Shown: positions 29,142 through 40,807, counted from the stretch's first letter. The stretch: 64,000 bases of DNA from Vibrio stylophorae (GCF_921293875.1 NZ_CAKLDI010000001.1:712475-776474), one strand, 5' to 3'. Notes: a model not told the origin generated them from the sequence alone. A program made the numbers and translations.

Positions 29142-29648
29142 ATGAAGTTAACATCAAAAGGAAGATACGCAGTGACTGCCATGCTCGACGTGGCGCTGCA
29201 TTCACAGCAAAATCCTGTGCCACTTGCAGATATTTCAGAGCGTCAAGGTATCTCTTTATCTTACCTTGAGCAGCTTTTTTCTAAGCTGCGTAAAGCGGGC
29301 TTGGTTGCCAGTGTCCGTGGTCCTGGTGGTGGTTATAAACTGGGAGACGATCCGCATCAGATCGCTGTTGGTATGGTAATTGCCGCAGTGGATGAATCAG
29401 TCGACGCAACCAAATGCCATGGTAAAGGTGATTGCCAAGGTGGTACCCGCTGCCTGACACATGCCCTATGGCGTGATTTAAGTGCTCGTATTAGTGGTTT
29501 TTTAAATAACATCACTTTGGGCGAGCTGATGAAAGACAATGAAATTCAGGCGGTTGCAGATCGCCAAGACGCAACGATTAGCCCAGCGCTGTCAGTTGCG
29601 TCAGCACATAATAAAGTGGCCACTGCGCAAGACGCGGTTCGACCATAA
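29142..29648 (+). CDS. iscR: Fe-S cluster regulator IscR
   Basis: A 168-residue Rrf2-family regulator. Residues 1-65 form the winged helix ([27 protein letters not shown]), and the [2Fe-2S] ligands are the three cysteines and histidine of [17 protein letters not shown]. Cluster-loaded IscR represses the isc operon; apo-IscR regulates other promoters. The ATG at 29142, with GGGTGAGAG upstream, gives the E. coli-like start; the longer frame would begin inside the IscR site. The last 30 residues are variable. Confidence 0.97.
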   Translation: MKLTSKGRYAVTAMLDVALHSQQNPVPLADISERQGISLSYLEQLFSKLRKAGLVASVRGPGGGYKLGDDPHQIAVGMVIAAVDESVDATKCHGKGDCQGGTRCLTHALWRDLSARISGFLNNITLGELMKDNEIQAVADRQDATISPALSVASAHNKVATAQDAVRP

Positions 29649-29683
29649 ACACACTAGTGATGTGGTGAATATCGGAGAAAAAA

Positions 29684-30898
29684 ATGAAGTTGCCGATCTA
29701 TTTCGACTATTCAGCGACCTGTCCAGTGGACCCACGCGTCGCGCAAAAAATGGCAGAGTGCCTAACCATGGATGGCTGCTTTGGTAACCCCGCTTCTCGC
29801 TCGCACCGTTTTGGTTGGCAAGCAGAAGAGAAGGTTGACTTGGCTCGTGAGCACATTGCAGATCTGATCAATGCCGATCCACGTGAGATCGTCTTTACAT
29901 CAGGCGCAACTGAATCCGATAACCTTGCAATCAAAGGTGCCGCCAATTTTTACAGTAAAAAAGGCAAGCATGTCATCACTGTAAAAACAGAGCACAAAGC
30001 TGTGCTTGATACCTGTCGCCAGCTTGAACGCGAAGGTTTTGAATTGACTTATCTTGAGCCAGAAACTTCTGGTTTGATTGATTTAGCAAAGCTTGAAGCA
30101 GCGATGCGTGATGAGACTGTGTTGGTGAGCGTGATGCACGTCAACAACGAAATCGGTGTGATTCAAGATATCGACGCGATTGGCGAGCTTTGCCGCAGTC
30201 GTAAAATCATTTTCCATGTGGATGCTGCGCAATCAGCGGGTAAAGTGGAAATTGATGTGCAGCGCACGAAAGTGGATCTGATTTCGCTATCAGCGCATAA
30301 AATGTATGGCCCTAAAGGGATTGGTGCATTGTATGTGCGTCGTAAACCACGCATTCGCTTAGAAGCGCAAATGCATGGTGGCGGCCATGAGCGTGGTATG
30401 CGTTCAGGGACTTTGCCAACTCACCAAATCGTGGGTATGGGTGAAGCTGCACGAATTGCGAAAGCGCAATTGCAGCAGGATTATGATCATGCGCTTGCGC
30501 TGCGTAATCGTTTCTTGGCTGGCGTTGAAAATATGGAACAAGTATTTATCAACGGTTCGCTAGAGCAGCGTGTTCCTCATAACTTGAATGTGAGCTTTGC
30601 CTTTGTTGAGGGTGAATCTCTATTGATGGCATTGAAAGATCTTGCGGTATCTTCAGGTTCGGCCTGTACCTCAGCAAGTCTTGAGCCATCTTATGTATTG
30701 CGTGCGCTTGGCTTGAATGACGAACTTGCGCATAGTTCACTTCGTTTCTCTTTCGGTCGTTTTACCACTGAAGAGGAAGTTGATTTTGCAGTGCAGGCGA
30801 TCCACGACGCAGTGGAGAAGCTACGTGAAATGTCGCCACTTTGGGAGATGTTCCAAGAGGGTGTAGATCTCAACACCGTCGAGTGGGCACATCATTAA
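29684..30898 (+). CDS. iscS: Cysteine desulfurase IscS
   Basis: A 404-residue PLP enzyme that takes sulfur from cysteine for Fe-S clusters, thiolated tRNA and other pathways. PLP contacts are ATESDN near the N-terminus, [10 protein letters not shown] and the lysine of [12 protein letters not shown]; the persulfide cysteine is in [13 protein letters not shown]. The C-terminus VEWAHH matches the IscU-contact tail of E. coli IscS. It lies 35 bases after iscR. Confidence 0.97.
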   Translation: MKLPIYFDYSATCPVDPRVAQKMAECLTMDGCFGNPASRSHRFGWQAEEKVDLAREHIADLINADPREIVFTSGATESDNLAIKGAANFYSKKGKHVITVKTEHKAVLDTCRQLEREGFELTYLEPETSGLIDLAKLEAAMRDETVLVSVMHVNNEIGVIQDIDAIGELCRSRKIIFHVDAAQSAGKVEIDVQRTKVDLISLSAHKMYGPKGIGALYVRRKPRIRLEAQMHGGGHERGMRSGTLPTHQIVGMGEAARIAKAQLQQDYDHALALRNRFLAGVENMEQVFINGSLEQRVPHNLNVSFAFVEGESLLMALKDLAVSSGSACTSASLEPSYVLRALGLNDELAHSSLRFSFGRFTTEEEVDFAVQAIHDAVEKLREMSPLWEMFQEGVDLNTVEWAHH

Positions 30899-30927
30899 TC
30901 GTCGTCAATTGAAGTGAGGAAAAGACT

Positions 30928-31311
30928 ATGGCTTACAGTGATAAAGTGATTGATCACTACGAAAACCCACGCAATGTTGGCGCGTTCGATAAGAATGACC
31001 CAAATGTGGGGAGCGGTATGGTGGGTGCACCAGCTTGTGGTGATGTGATGAAGCTCCAAATCAAGGTGAATGACCAAGGCATCATCGAAGACGCCAAATT
31101 CAAAACCTATGGTTGTGGCTCGGCGATCGCCTCAAGCTCTTTGGTGACTGAGTGGGTGAAAGGTAAATCTTTGGATGAAGCCGCAAGCATCAAAAACTCA
31201 GCAATTGCTGAAGAGCTTGCACTACCACCAGTGAAAGTGCACTGCTCAATCTTGGCGGAAGATGCAATTAAAGCCGCCGTTAGTGATTATAAAAAGAAAC
31301 ATCAAGCATAA
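30928..31311 (+). CDS. iscU: Fe-S cluster scaffold IscU
   Basis: The 127-residue scaffold on which [2Fe-2S] clusters are built. The three ligand cysteines are in GAPACGDVM, TYGCGSAIA and VHCSILAEDA, and the chaperone-binding motif LPPVK is present. It begins with MAYSDKVIDHYENPRNVG. It accepts sulfur from IscS and is served by HscA/HscB encoded just downstream. Confidence 0.97.
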   Translation: MAYSDKVIDHYENPRNVGAFDKNDPNVGSGMVGAPACGDVMKLQIKVNDQGIIEDAKFKTYGCGSAIASSSLVTEWVKGKSLDEAASIKNSAIAEELALPPVKVHCSILAEDAIKAAVSDYKKKHQA

Positions 31312-31334
31312 TTTAGCAAAAAGGTAGTACAGCA

Positions 31335-31658
31335 ATGGCCATCACCATGACTGAAGTTGCAGCGCAACGCGTGCAAGCATTTCTAACCAACCGCGGCAAA
31401 GGCATTGGCCTTCGTCTTGGCGTGAAAACCTCCGGTTGCTCCGGTATGGCCTATGTACTCGAGTTTGTTGATGAGCTAAATGAAGATGACCAAGTTTTTG
31501 AAATGCATGGCGTGAAAGTGATCGTGGATGCCAAAAGCTTGGTTTATCTTGATGGCACAGAATTAGACTTTGCCAAAGAAGGCCTGAATGAAGGTTTTCA
31601 ATTCAATAACCCGAATGTTTCAAGTGAATGTGGCTGCGGCGAAAGCTTTCACGTTTAA
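31335..31658 (+). CDS. iscA: A-type Fe-S carrier IscA
   Basis: A 107-residue HesB/A-type protein that carries Fe-S clusters or iron to target proteins. The three conserved cysteines lie in SGCSGMAY and in the tail CGCGESF. It follows iscU after 23 bases. Confidence 0.96.
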   Translation: MAITMTEVAAQRVQAFLTNRGKGIGLRLGVKTSGCSGMAYVLEFVDELNEDDQVFEMHGVKVIVDAKSLVYLDGTELDFAKEGLNEGFQFNNPNVSSECGCGESFHV

Positions 31659-31676
31659 TTGAATCGAGGGACATCG

Positions 31677-32189
31677 ATGAACTACTTTGAGCTATTTGGC
31701 TTACCAACCCAGTTTGTTTTGGATTCTGAGCAGTTGTCGCGCACATATCGACAGCTGCAAAAGAAATTTCATCCAGATAATTTTGCGACTGCATCAGAGC
31801 GCGATAAGCGTATGGCGGTGGACCAAGCGGCCACCATCAATGATGCTTATTTCGTATTGCGTGCCAATCTTTCTCGCGCCATTTACTTGCTTGAGCTGCA
31901 GGGATTGGATATCAAAAATGAACAAAAAACCATGCAAGATATGGCATTTTTGATGACTCAGATGGAGCTTCGCGAAACCCTTGAGTCCATTCCCCAGTCC
32001 GCCGATCCAATGAGTGAGTTGATGGCGCTTCAGCAAGAAGTGGCACAAATTAATCACACACTTAGTGATGAGCTTCGCGATACTTTGGCGAATGCACTGT
32101 GGGATGAAGCTGCTGACGCAGTTCGTAAACTTCAATTTATTGCCAAACTGGAACAACAAATTGAGCAGCAAGAAGACGCGCTGTTCTAA
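31677..32189 (+). CDS. hscB: Fe-S co-chaperone HscB
   Basis: A 170-residue J-protein that brings IscU to HscA and stimulates its ATPase. The J domain (residues 1-75) has the HPD motif in KKFHPDNFA; the C-terminal three-helix part binds IscU. I start at ATG 31677 (MNYFELFGLP), preceded by GAGGG, rather than six codons earlier. It lies 18 bases after iscA. Confidence 0.95.
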   Translation: MNYFELFGLPTQFVLDSEQLSRTYRQLQKKFHPDNFATASERDKRMAVDQAATINDAYFVLRANLSRAIYLLELQGLDIKNEQKTMQDMAFLMTQMELRETLESIPQSADPMSELMALQQEVAQINHTLSDELRDTLANALWDEAADAVRKLQFIAKLEQQIEQQEDALF

Positions 32190-32240
32190 TTTTCGTTAAT
32201 TGTAGCCCAGTGTTGTCTGGGCCAATGAGCAGGAATGCCC

Positions 32241-34091
32241 ATGGCGTTACTACAAATTTCCGAACCAGGCCAAACGGCTGCGCCGCATCAAACGAAGCGC
32301 GCAGTTGGTATTGACCTTGGCACAACGAATTCTCTTGTCGCGACTGTTCGAAGTGGTCAAGCCGACGTTCTTCTGAATCATCAACAAAAATCGCTTTGCC
32401 CATCCGTGGTGCACTATGGCGAATCTCAAATTTTGGTTGGTGAGCAAGCGCAGCAGCAAGCCGCGGTTGATCCTGAAAATACCATTAGCTCCGTGAAGCG
32501 ATTGCTCGGCCGCAGTTTTGCAGATGTGAGCGCACGCTATCCGAATTTACCGAATCAGCTTCAAGCCTCCGATAATGGTTTACCGCTGATTATGACCCGC
32601 CAAGGTGTGGTCAATCCTATTGCGGTTTCAAGCCAAATCTTGAGTCATTTAAGTGCGCTTGCTGTCGAATCGTTAGGCGGTGAGTTAGACGGTGTGGTCA
32701 TTACCGTGCCCGCTTATTTTGATGATGCGCAGCGCGCAGGCACCAAAGACGCCGCAGCATTGGCTGGTTTAAATGTGTTACGTTTGCTCAATGAGCCAAC
32801 GGCAGCTGCTTTAGCCTACGGTCTTGATAGTGGCCAAGAAGGTGTGATTGCAGTTTATGACTTAGGCGGCGGTACCTTTGATATTTCAGTGTTGCGCCTT
32901 GAGCGCGGCGTTTTTGAAGTGCTTGCAACCGGCGGTGACTCAGCACTGGGTGGCGATGATTTCGATGCTTTGATTCGCGATTGGATTGTCGATTCAGCAG
33001 CGCTGACGGTAACCACGGCTCAGCAGCAGCAAGCGCTGAAAAGTGCAGCGAAAGCGGCTAAAGAAGCACTCACTGATGCGCAAAGTACACTCATTGATGT
33101 ACTGGGCTGGCAGGGTGAGCTCACGCGAGCGCAGTTTGATCAGTTGGCAAAACCGCTGATTCAGCGCACTTTATTGGCTTGTCGCCGAGCGTTAAAAGAT
33201 GCCGATATCTCGCTTGAGCAAGTTCAAGAAGTGGTGATGGTCGGTGGTTCAACACGCGTGCCTGCAGTACGTGAGTCAGTGGGTGCCTTTTTTGCGCGTC
33301 CGCCGCTGACGTCTATCGACCCTGATCAAGTGGTTGCTATTGGTGCGGCACTACAAGCAGATATTCTGGTCGGTAATAAGCCCGATCATGAGATGCTGCT
33401 GCTTGATGTGATCCCATTGTCGCTTGGGATTGAAACCATGGGCGGTTTGGTGGAAAAAATCATTCCACGCAACACCACGATTCCTGTTGCGCGCGCGCAA
33501 GAGTTTACCACTTTCAAAGATGGTCAAACCGCAATGCGTGTGCATGTGGTGCAAGGTGAGCGTGAAATGGTTGATGATTGCCGCTCGCTAGCGCACTTTA
33601 CTCTGCAAGGTATTCCACCGATGGCGGCAGGTGGCGCGCATATTCGCGTTACTTACCAAGTGGATGCTGACGGGTTGTTGTCTGTGACGGCTATGGAAAA
33701 AGAAACCAAGGTGCAAGCAGCGATTCAAGTCAAACCATCCTATGGTTTAACCGACGATGAAATTGCTGAAATGCTGAAATCCTCCATGGCGCACGCCAGC
33801 GAAGATATGCAAGCTCGTGCGCTTGCTGAGCAGCGTGTTGAAGCCGCTCGCGTGGTTGAGGGGATTGAAAGCGCCTTGCAAGCCGATGGAGAGCGTTTGC
33901 TTTCAAGCGAAGAGATTCAATCGATTTCTGAGCTGATTGAGACGTTAAAACAAACTGCCCAAGGCGATGATGTGCGTCGCATTGAGCAAGCGATCCAATC
34001 GCTTGATCAAGCAACACAAGATTTTGCAGCGCGTCGTATGGACGATTCAATTCGTCACGCACTCGCTGGCCATTCGATTGATGAGGTATAA
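32241..34091 (+). CDS. hscA: Fe-S chaperone HscA (Hsp70 family)
   Basis: The 616-residue specialised Hsp70 that releases clusters from IscU. The ATPase domain has [23 protein letters not shown] and [11 protein letters not shown]; the substrate domain follows from about residue 385. The start [10 protein letters not shown] at 32241 equals E. coli HscA; AGGA lies six bases before it. Its stop is two bases from the fdx start. Confidence 0.97.
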   Translation: MALLQISEPGQTAAPHQTKRAVGIDLGTTNSLVATVRSGQADVLLNHQQKSLCPSVVHYGESQILVGEQAQQQAAVDPENTISSVKRLLGRSFADVSARYPNLPNQLQASDNGLPLIMTRQGVVNPIAVSSQILSHLSALAVESLGGELDGVVITVPAYFDDAQRAGTKDAAALAGLNVLRLLNEPTAAALAYGLDSGQEGVIAVYDLGGGTFDISVLRLERGVFEVLATGGDSALGGDDFDALIRDWIVDSAALTVTTAQQQQALKSAAKAAKEALTDAQSTLIDVLGWQGELTRAQFDQLAKPLIQRTLLACRRALKDADISLEQVQEVVMVGGSTRVPAVRESVGAFFARPPLTSIDPDQVVAIGAALQADILVGNKPDHEMLLLDVIPLSLGIETMGGLVEKIIPRNTTIPVARAQEFTTFKDGQTAMRVHVVQGEREMVDDCRSLAHFTLQGIPPMAAGGAHIRVTYQVDADGLLSVTAMEKETKVQAAIQVKPSYGLTDDEIAEMLKSSMAHASEDMQARALAEQRVEAARVVEGIESALQADGERLLSSEEIQSISELIETLKQTAQGDDVRRIEQAIQSLDQATQDFAARRMDDSIRHALAGHSIDEV

Positions 34092-34093
34092 GC

Positions 34094-34432
34094 ATGCCAA
34101 AGATTGTTGTTCTTCCCCACCAAGAGCTTTGCCCTGACGGCGCGGTATTAGAAGCCAATAGTGGTGAAACCGTATTGGATGTAGCGCTTCGCAATGGGAT
34201 TGAAATTGAGCATGCCTGTGAAAAATCATGCGCGTGCACCACGTGCCATGTGATTGTGCGTGAAGGTTTTGACTCACTTGAGGAGAGTGATGAGCTTGAA
34301 GATGACATGCTAGACAAAGCATGGGGTCTTGAGCCCGAGTCACGTCTTGGTTGCCAGGCCAAAGTTGCAGACGAAGATTTGGTGGTTGAGATCCCACGCT
34401 ACACTGTGAATATGGTGTCTGAAAACCACTAA
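34094..34432 (+). CDS. fdx: [2Fe-2S] ferredoxin Fdx
   Basis: A 112-residue adrenodoxin-type ferredoxin that supplies electrons for cluster assembly. The four cluster cysteines are in [16 protein letters not shown] and LGCQA. It starts two bases after the hscA stop. Confidence 0.96.
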   Translation: MPKIVVLPHQELCPDGAVLEANSGETVLDVALRNGIEIEHACEKSCACTTCHVIVREGFDSLEESDELEDDMLDKAWGLEPESRLGCQAKVADEDLVVEIPRYTVNMVSENH

Positions 34433-34454
34433 TATACAGATAAAAGGAGGGCGC

Positions 34455-34655
34455 ATGTCATTACGCTGGACGGATTCTCGCGATATCGCGATTGAACTTT
34501 GTGACCAATTTCCAGATGTCGATCCAAAGCAAGTTCGCTTTACAGATCTGCATCAATGGATTTGTGATTTAGAAGATTTTGACGATGCACCTGATCGCAG
34601 CAATGAGAAAATTCTTGAAGCGATCATTTTGTGTTGGCTCGACGAAGTTGACTAA
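34455..34655 (+). CDS. iscX: Fe-S assembly protein IscX
   Basis: A 66-residue acidic protein ([41 protein letters not shown]) that binds IscS and iron and adjusts the desulfurase rate. AAAGGAGGG precedes the ATG. It is the last isc gene; a terminator follows. Confidence 0.95.
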   Translation: MSLRWTDSRDIAIELCDQFPDVDPKQVRFTDLHQWICDLEDFDDAPDRSNEKILEAIILCWLDEVD

Positions 34656-34705
34656 TTCGGAGTTTACAGCGCCTCGCCAATTGCTATAGTGAATAGCAAC
34701 GAAAT

Positions 34706-34728
34706 ACGGACCTTCGGGTCCGTTTTTT
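34706..34728 (+). terminator. isc operon terminator
   Basis: A 7-bp stem (ACGGACC with GGTCCGT), a TTCG tetraloop and six T. A second inverted repeat, TTGCTAT with ATAGCAA, lies directly before it at 34681-34699. Confidence 0.9.
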
Positions 34729-34773
34729 ATAGCAGAAATAATAAGATGCCATTACGGCAAGGAGAACAAAAGG

Positions 34774-36063
34774 ATGTCTGCAATGATGCATATTCGACTT
34801 TGTTTGCAAGCCGCCGCTCCAATGTGGGGTGACAATGTACGCTTAAGTTTTGATGGTCAAGGTGCGCTGATCCATATCGACCAAGGGAACACGCTTGAGG
34901 TGATTCAACAGGCTGCACGTAAATTAGCAGGCCAAGGGATCAAACAACTTCAGCTTGCCGGTGAGGGTTGGGATTTTGAGCGCTGTTTTGCGTTTTATCA
35001 GGGATTTCGCGATCCAAAAGGCGGCCAGAATATTCAATGGCCAGCACTTGATGATGCGCAAGCATCCCTCCTTGATGCTCATATTCAAGCGGTTAATTGG
35101 GCGCGCGATATGATTAACCAGCCAGCAGAAGCCATTGGTCCTGAGCAGCTTTCTGCGCGCGCGGCTGAGTGGTTAAAGTCGATTCAACCCGATCAAGTGC
35201 AATACAAAATCATTAAGGGCAAAGATCTGCTTGATGATGGCTGGCAAGGTATTTATACCGTGGGTCGCGGCTCTAAACGAAAACCTGCGATGTTGCGTTT
35301 AGATTATAACCCAACGGGTAATCCTGATGCGCCTGTAGATACCGTGCTAGTTGGCAAAGGTATTACTTTTGACTCTGGTGGTTATAGCCTCAAGCCTTCT
35401 AGCTTTATGGAGGCGATGAAATCCGATATGGGCGGCGCTGCCATGGCGGTTGCCGGGCTTGGTTTGGCGATGATGCGCGGTGTCGAAAAGCGCATTAAAT
35501 TGGTTCTATGCTGCGCGGAAAACATGGTTTCAGGTGAGGCCTATAAGCTTGGCGATATCATCACGTACAAAAATGGTAAAACCGTTGAAGTGCTCAACAC
35601 TGATGCGGAAGGGCGTTTGGTGCTTGCTGATGGTTTGATCTACGCTAGCAGCCAACATCCACGTCGTATTATTGATTGTGCAACACTTACGGGCGCGGCC
35701 AAAATGGCACTTGGTAATGATTATCACGCTTTGCTCAGCTTTGATGATCAGTTGAGTCATACCGCGCTTACTGCTGCGCGTGAAGAGCATGAGGCACTTT
35801 GGCCATTGCCACTGGCGGAAATTCATCGCGGGATGCTGAGCTCATCATTTGCCGATCTTGCCAATGTTTGTTCTGGCCAATACAGCCCAGGTGCAAGTAC
35901 TGCTGCTGGGTTTTTATCTCATTTCGTAGACAACTATGAAACAGGCTGGTTACACTTTGACTGTAGCGCGACTTATCGCAAGGGCGCCACAGACAAATGG
36001 GCAGCAGGTGGTACAGGGGTTGGTGTGCGTACACTGGCTCGAATTCTTGCTGAAGAGGCGTAA
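34774..36063 (+). CDS. pepB: Peptidase B
   Basis: A 429-residue M17 leucyl-aminopeptidase-family enzyme of the PepB type, acting on peptides in the cytoplasm. Metal and catalytic motifs are [39 protein letters not shown] and the C-terminal segment [11 protein letters not shown]. The order isc operon-pepB is normal for gammaproteobacteria. It starts after the isc terminator, so it probably has its own promoter. Confidence 0.95.
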   Translation: MSAMMHIRLCLQAAAPMWGDNVRLSFDGQGALIHIDQGNTLEVIQQAARKLAGQGIKQLQLAGEGWDFERCFAFYQGFRDPKGGQNIQWPALDDAQASLLDAHIQAVNWARDMINQPAEAIGPEQLSARAAEWLKSIQPDQVQYKIIKGKDLLDDGWQGIYTVGRGSKRKPAMLRLDYNPTGNPDAPVDTVLVGKGITFDSGGYSLKPSSFMEAMKSDMGGAAMAVAGLGLAMMRGVEKRIKLVLCCAENMVSGEAYKLGDIITYKNGKTVEVLNTDAEGRLVLADGLIYASSQHPRRIIDCATLTGAAKMALGNDYHALLSFDDQLSHTALTAAREEHEALWPLPLAEIHRGMLSSSFADLANVCSGQYSPGASTAAGFLSHFVDNYETGWLHFDCSATYRKGATDKWAAGGTGVGVRTLARILAEEA

Positions 36064-36138
36064 GTGGAATCAGCGATAAGCTGCACGCGCCGCAATTGCG
36101 CGGCGCTATAACGATAACAACACAAAAGGAATCAGCGC

Positions 36139-36567
36139 ATGACGAAACAACGTACCCTTTCAATTATTAAGCCGGATGCGACGGCGCGTCATCTGATTGG
36201 CGAAATTTATCACCGTATGGAAATGGCAGGTCTTGCGATTGTGGCAGCCAAGCGACTTCATCTCACCGCTGAGCAGGCCGGTGGCTTTTATGCAGAGCAT
36301 CGTGAAAAACCATTTTTTGATGATCTTGTGGGCTATATGACTTCAGGTCCAATTATGGTTCAAGTGCTTGAAGGTGAAAATGCCATTGAGAACTATCGTA
36401 CTCTGATGGGTCCAACGGATCCGGCCAATGCGAATCCGGGAACTTTGCGCTCAGATTATGCTGAATCTATGCGTCGTAACTCAGTTCACGGCTCTGATAG
36501 TCCTGAATCTGCGGCGCGTGAAATCAGTTATTTTTTCACTGATGATGAAATTTGTCCTAACGCTTAG
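36139..36567 (+). CDS. ndk: Nucleoside diphosphate kinase
   Basis: A 142-residue enzyme that balances nucleoside triphosphate pools by phosphate transfer through a phosphohistidine, the H of [13 protein letters not shown]. It begins with [10 protein letters not shown], the family signature. A single-gene unit with AAAGGA before its start and a terminator after. Confidence 0.97.
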   Translation: MTKQRTLSIIKPDATARHLIGEIYHRMEMAGLAIVAAKRLHLTAEQAGGFYAEHREKPFFDDLVGYMTSGPIMVQVLEGENAIENYRTLMGPTDPANANPGTLRSDYAESMRRNSVHGSDSPESAAREISYFFTDDEICPNA

Positions 36568-36590
36568 CGTTTGTTGATGTTGTAAAGTAA

Positions 36591-36615
36591 AAAGAGCCGA
36601 AAGGCTCTTTTTTTA
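36591..36615 (+). terminator. ndk terminator
   Basis: An 8-bp stem (AAAGAGCC with GGCTCTTT), GAAA tetraloop and a T run, 23 bases past ndk. Confidence 0.9.
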
Positions 36616-36648
36616 TGTTTGTCTTAAATCTGAGTCGAAATATGAACA

Positions 36649-36662
36649 AATTGTCGACAATT
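36649..36662. promoter_or_regulatory. 14-bp perfect palindrome upstream of rlmN
   Basis: The palindrome AATTGTCGACAATT lies about 118 bases before rlmN, just after the ndk terminator. Its symmetry suggests an operator, but no regulator could be assigned. Confidence 0.35.
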
Positions 36663-36779
36663 GGATTGAGAGTGGCATCTCACAAGCAAAGCTTGTAAAA
36701 TTTCGCCCCTTGCAGCAATGGCTGCATTCAAATTTGTCAGTACATACTGACTTCCTGATGAAGTAATGAGGCTGTTGCA

Positions 36780-37901
36780 ATGAGCGTTGGAAAGGTTAAT
36801 TTGTTGGATTTCAACCGCGAGGGACTTCGCGCGTATTTCACCAATGAGTTAAACGATAAGGCATTTCGCGCAGAACAAGTGATGCGTTGGATCTATCACT
36901 ATGGCTGTGATGATTTTGATCAAATGACCAATATCAACAAACAGCTTCGTGAAAAGCTAAAGCAGGTGGCTGAGATTAAAGCGCCTGTGGTGAATCGTGC
37001 ACAATTCTCAAGTGATGGCACCATTAAATGGGCCATGGGTGTTGGCAATCAGGAAGTTGAAACGGTTTATATTCCCGATGAAGATCGCGCTACATTGTGT
37101 GTGTCTTCTCAGGTCGGTTGTGCTTTGGAATGCAAGTTCTGCTCAACCGCGCAGCAAGGTTTTAACCGAAATCTATCGGTTTCTGAAATTATTGGTCAAG
37201 TGTGGCGTGCAGCCAAAGAGATTGGTGTTGAAAAAGAGACTGGCCGTCGCCCGATTACCAACGTAGTCATGATGGGCATGGGCGAGCCGCTGCTGAACCT
37301 GAAAAACCTGATTCCTGCACTTGAAATTATGCTTGATGACTTGGGTTTTGGCTTATCGAAACGTCGCGTTACCGTCTCAACATCGGGTGTAGTGCCGGGT
37401 CTTGATCAAATGGCGGGTAAAATTGATGTGGCACTCGCAATTTCGCTTCACGCCCCAACAGATGAGCTGCGTAGCCAAATTATGCCGATTAACGATAAGT
37501 ATAATATCGAGACATTTTTGGCGTCAGTCCGCAATTACATTGCGAAATCGAATGCAAACCGCGGCAAAGTGACTGTGGAATATGTGTTATTGGATCATGT
37601 TAACGATGACATGCAACATGCGCATCAACTTGCAGCGCTTTTGAAAGATACCCCAGCAAAAATCAACTTAATCCCATTTAACCCATACCCAGGTTCACCT
37701 TACGGTAAGCCAAGCAATTCACGGATTGACCGTTTTTGCAAGACCTTGATGCAGTACGATATGACAGTCACCACACGAAAAACACGTGGTGATGATATTG
37801 ATGCTGCTTGTGGTCAATTGGTGGGGGATGTGATTGACCGCACAAAACGAACCCTAGGAAAGCAGAAAATGGGGGAACCTATCGTAATCTCTAGGGTCTA
37901 G
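36780..37901 (+). CDS. rlmN: Dual-specificity rRNA/tRNA m2A methyltransferase RlmN
   Basis: A 373-residue radical SAM enzyme that methylates A2503 of 23S rRNA and A37 of some tRNAs. The [4Fe-4S] ligands are C114, C118 and C121 in CALECKFC; the methyl-carrying cysteines are in this protein's [12 protein letters not shown] segment and near STSGVVPG. It heads a long operon-like run through der. Its cluster comes from the isc system encoded nearby. Confidence 0.97.
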   Translation: MSVGKVNLLDFNREGLRAYFTNELNDKAFRAEQVMRWIYHYGCDDFDQMTNINKQLREKLKQVAEIKAPVVNRAQFSSDGTIKWAMGVGNQEVETVYIPDEDRATLCVSSQVGCALECKFCSTAQQGFNRNLSVSEIIGQVWRAAKEIGVEKETGRRPITNVVMMGMGEPLLNLKNLIPALEIMLDDLGFGLSKRRVTVSTSGVVPGLDQMAGKIDVALAISLHAPTDELRSQIMPINDKYNIETFLASVRNYIAKSNANRGKVTVEYVLLDHVNDDMQHAHQLAALLKDTPAKINLIPFNPYPGSPYGKPSNSRIDRFCKTLMQYDMTVTTRKTRGDDIDAACGQLVGDVIDRTKRTLGKQKMGEPIVISRV

Positions 37902-37931
37902 AGATTGTTAGGCTGTTGAAAGGTAAGCATT

Positions 37932-38696
37932 GTGCTAAGACAGGGACGGGTTTTACTGCTTTTATCAAGTTTGTTATTGGGGGCATGTCAGTCAACGGGT
38001 GTTGATGAACTGCCTGGCGGTTTTGACAAAATGTCAGCTGCGGAAAATCGTATCAAACTTGGTCTTGGCTATATCGAAAAGGGCAATATGCAGCGTGCAT
38101 ATGAGCATCTTCGCATGGCTGTGACTTATGCCCCTGATTATTATCGCGCACAACTCAGCCTTGCTTATTATTACCAATTAGTTGAAGACAATGAGCGTGC
38201 GGAGATTACGTTCAATCAGGCATTACGTGATAATCCTGATAATGGTGATGTACTAAATAACTACGGTGTATTCCTTTGCAAAAATAAAGATTATAAGCGT
38301 TCAGTGGATCTCTTTTTGCGCGCGACGCAACAGCCATATTACTACCAAGTTGCAAGTAGCTTTGAAAATGCAGCAATGTGTTCAGCCTTAGATGGCAACC
38401 AAAAGGCTGCTGAGGAATATTACCAACGTGCACTTGATTATGATCCCAAACGCGATACTTCTGCATTTCCTTATGCAGAGATGTTAATCGAACAAAAACG
38501 CTATGAAGATGCACGCCAAGTGCTAAATCGTTTCGCCCGTCGCAGTAAGGTGACACCAGAGGTGTTATGGTTATTCATTCGTATCGAGTATCTTGATAAT
38601 AATCCAGAGCAGCTTGAGTACTACGGTGACCTGCTGATGGATCATTTCCCAGAATCGCAACAATTTAAGAAGTATCTAGCACATGAGTACAGATGA
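37932..38696 (+). CDS. pilW: Type IV pilus biogenesis/stability lipoprotein PilW (PilF)
   Basis: A 254-residue TPR lipoprotein. The GTG start leads to MLRQGRVLLLLSSLLLGACQS with lipobox LGAC, followed by about four TPR units (residues 38-240). PilW/PilF pilots the secretin PilQ to the outer membrane. The position between rlmN and rodZ is standard. Its end overlaps rodZ by 14 bases. Confidence 0.92.
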   Translation: MLRQGRVLLLLSSLLLGACQSTGVDELPGGFDKMSAAENRIKLGLGYIEKGNMQRAYEHLRMAVTYAPDYYRAQLSLAYYYQLVEDNERAEITFNQALRDNPDNGDVLNNYGVFLCKNKDYKRSVDLFLRATQQPYYYQVASSFENAAMCSALDGNQKAAEEYYQRALDYDPKRDTSAFPYAEMLIEQKRYEDARQVLNRFARRSKVTPEVLWLFIRIEYLDNNPEQLEYYGDLLMDHFPESQQFKKYLAHEYR

Positions 38697-39630
38697 GAAC
38701 AAAGAAACCCGAGTGGCAGATATGGAAGCTGAGCGTGCAGTAATGCCTCTCCCAGGTGATACGCTACGCCAAGCTCGTGAACAGCTGGGTTATTCTCAGC
38801 AGCATGTAGCAAGCCGTCTGCGTTTAAAACTCAGCGTTATTAAATCTATTGAAGACAATGAATTTGATGATGCGCTCAGTGCGACCTTTACCCGTGGTTA
38901 TGTGCGCTCTTACGCTAAATTTGTTGGTGTAGAAGCCGCTGTAGTTCTAGCGCAGCTGGATGCGATGGGTCAGCGCGCTGTGGATGCGCAGGCCATGCAT
39001 AGCTTTTCTCAGCGCACGCAAAAAGAAGCCAGCGATAATCGTGTGATGAAGCTGACATGGTTGGTATTGATTGTTGTTGCAGCGCTTTCCGTTGTCTTTT
39101 GGTGGCAGCAAAAAAGTTTAACCACGGATGCAGCTCTTATTGACCAGCAAACGGCTGTGGTTGTCGAAGAGCCTCAATTGGCCGCGGAAGAAGCGCAAGA
39201 AATTGAAAAAGCCACGGCGCCTATTCAAGCAAGCCGTGTTACAGGCGAAGAGATTGATCAAGCTGAGCCAGCATCGACGGATACTTCTGCTGCAGATGAG
39301 AAAACCATTGCTGCTGAATTAGTTGCGCCGCAAGCCATTGCACCGCAACTGCCTGAAGTTCCTGAGCCAGCGCCAGTCGTGATTGACGGCAACAAAATGG
39401 ATATCGCTTTTGTTGGCGATTGCTGGGTGCAAATTAAAGATGCCGATAACCGTGTGCTTCTTAACGGTGTTTATGGCAAAAACCAGCAGTTTACATTGGA
39501 AGGCAAAGCACCATTTCGTATTAAGCTAGGTGCACCGAAACAAGCTGTTCTTACTTATAAGGGTGAAAAAGTTGATTTAAGCCGTTATGCTAGTGGCAAA
39601 TTGGCGAAGTTGACGCTACCCCAAGAGTAA
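38683..39630 (+). CDS. rodZ: Cytoskeletal protein RodZ
   Basis: A 315-residue bitopic protein that links MreB to the elongation machinery and keeps rod shape. A helix-turn-helix domain (about residues 25-95), a transmembrane helix near 122-142 ([18 protein letters not shown]), an Ala/Glu/Pro-rich linker and a C-terminal beta domain (DUF4115, about 235-310) are visible. Overlap with pilW suggests coupled translation. Confidence 0.94.
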   Translation: MSTDENKETRVADMEAERAVMPLPGDTLRQAREQLGYSQQHVASRLRLKLSVIKSIEDNEFDDALSATFTRGYVRSYAKFVGVEAAVVLAQLDAMGQRAVDAQAMHSFSQRTQKEASDNRVMKLTWLVLIVVAALSVVFWWQQKSLTTDAALIDQQTAVVVEEPQLAAEEAQEIEKATAPIQASRVTGEEIDQAEPASTDTSAADEKTIAAELVAPQAIAPQLPEVPEPAPVVIDGNKMDIAFVGDCWVQIKDADNRVLLNGVYGKNQQFTLEGKAPFRIKLGAPKQAVLTYKGEKVDLSRYASGKLAKLTLPQE

Positions 39631-39641
39631 GAGTAAGCAAA

Positions 39642-40760
39642 ATGCACAATCCGTCTCCAATTTCGCGTCGCAAGTCGACGCGAATTTATGTCGGCAATGT
39701 TCCAATCGGCGATGGCGCACCCATCGCGGTTCAATCCATGACCAATACACGCACCACAGATGTTGAAGCAACTGTGGCGCAAATTCGCGCGTTGGAAAAA
39801 GTGGGCGCAGATATTGTTCGCGTTTCTGTCCCGACCATGGATGCCGCAGAAGCCTTCAAATTGATTAAGCAGCAAGTGAATGTACCTTTGGTGGCTGATA
39901 TTCACTTTGACTATCGTATCGCGCTGAAAGTGGCTGAATACGGTGTCGATTGTTTGCGCATTAACCCAGGTAATATCGGTCGTGAAGAGCGCGTTCGTTC
40001 TGTTGTTGATTGTGCGCGTGATTTGAATATTCCCATTCGTATTGGGGTTAATGGCGGCTCTCTTGAAAAAGATATTCAAGAGAAATATAAAGAGCCAACG
40101 CCAGCTGCGCTGGTTGAATCAGCAATGCGTCATGTGGATATTTTGGATCGCTTGAATTTTGATCAATTCAAGGTGAGCGTCAAAGCATCGGATGTATTTC
40201 TTGCGGTGGATTCATATCGTTTATTGGCGAGTCAAATTGATCAGCCACTACATCTTGGGATCACAGAAGCGGGCGGTGCACGTGCTGGTGCGGTGAAATC
40301 AGCCGTAGGCCTTGGTATGTTGCTTCGCGATGGCATCGGCGATACATTGCGTGTGTCGCTGGCAGCAGATCCCATTGAAGAGGTCAAAGTTGGCTTTGAC
40401 ATTCTCAAATCACTTCGCATTCGTTCTCGCGGCATTAACTTTATCGCCTGTCCAACCTGTTCACGCCAAGAATTTGATGTGATCGGCACCGTCAACGCAC
40501 TTGAACAGCGTCTAGAAGATATCACTACCGCCATGGATGTTTCTGTGATTGGCTGTGTGGTTAATGGACCGGGCGAAGCCGAAGTCTCGCATCTTGGTGT
40601 TGCGGGCAGTAATCGCAAGAGTGCCTATTACCTTGATGGGGTAAGACAGCGCGAGCGATTTGATAACGAACAACTGATCGATCAGCTCGAAGCAAAGATT
40701 CGAGCAAAAGCGGCGATGCTCGATGAAAGCAACCGTATCGACAGCAAAACTATTGATTAA
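39642..40760 (+). CDS. ispG: 4-hydroxy-3-methylbut-2-enyl-diphosphate synthase IspG
   Basis: A 372-residue [4Fe-4S] enzyme of the MEP isoprenoid pathway. The cluster ligands lie in ACPTCSR and [12 protein letters not shown]. The N-terminus [19 protein letters not shown] and [10 protein letters not shown] are family signatures. It follows rodZ after 11 bases. Confidence 0.97.
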   Translation: MHNPSPISRRKSTRIYVGNVPIGDGAPIAVQSMTNTRTTDVEATVAQIRALEKVGADIVRVSVPTMDAAEAFKLIKQQVNVPLVADIHFDYRIALKVAEYGVDCLRINPGNIGREERVRSVVDCARDLNIPIRIGVNGGSLEKDIQEKYKEPTPAALVESAMRHVDILDRLNFDQFKVSVKASDVFLAVDSYRLLASQIDQPLHLGITEAGGARAGAVKSAVGLGMLLRDGIGDTLRVSLAADPIEEVKVGFDILKSLRIRSRGINFIACPTCSRQEFDVIGTVNALEQRLEDITTAMDVSVIGCVVNGPGEAEVSHLGVAGSNRKSAYYLDGVRQRERFDNEQLIDQLEAKIRAKAAMLDESNRIDSKTID

Positions 40761-40807
40761 TCGTGCTATGATGCGCGACTAGAAATGAATAATTGACGAG
40801 ATAAATT

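Noticed and set aside
33730-34362. 210-codon minus-strand frame antisense to hscA and fdx
   Set aside because: It spans the boundary of two well-supported genes and has Ser-rich, low-complexity content typical of a shadow frame.
34681-34699. Inverted repeat TTGCTAT/ATAGCAA as a separate regulatory site
   Set aside because: It abuts the isc terminator and probably forms part of the same 3' structure.
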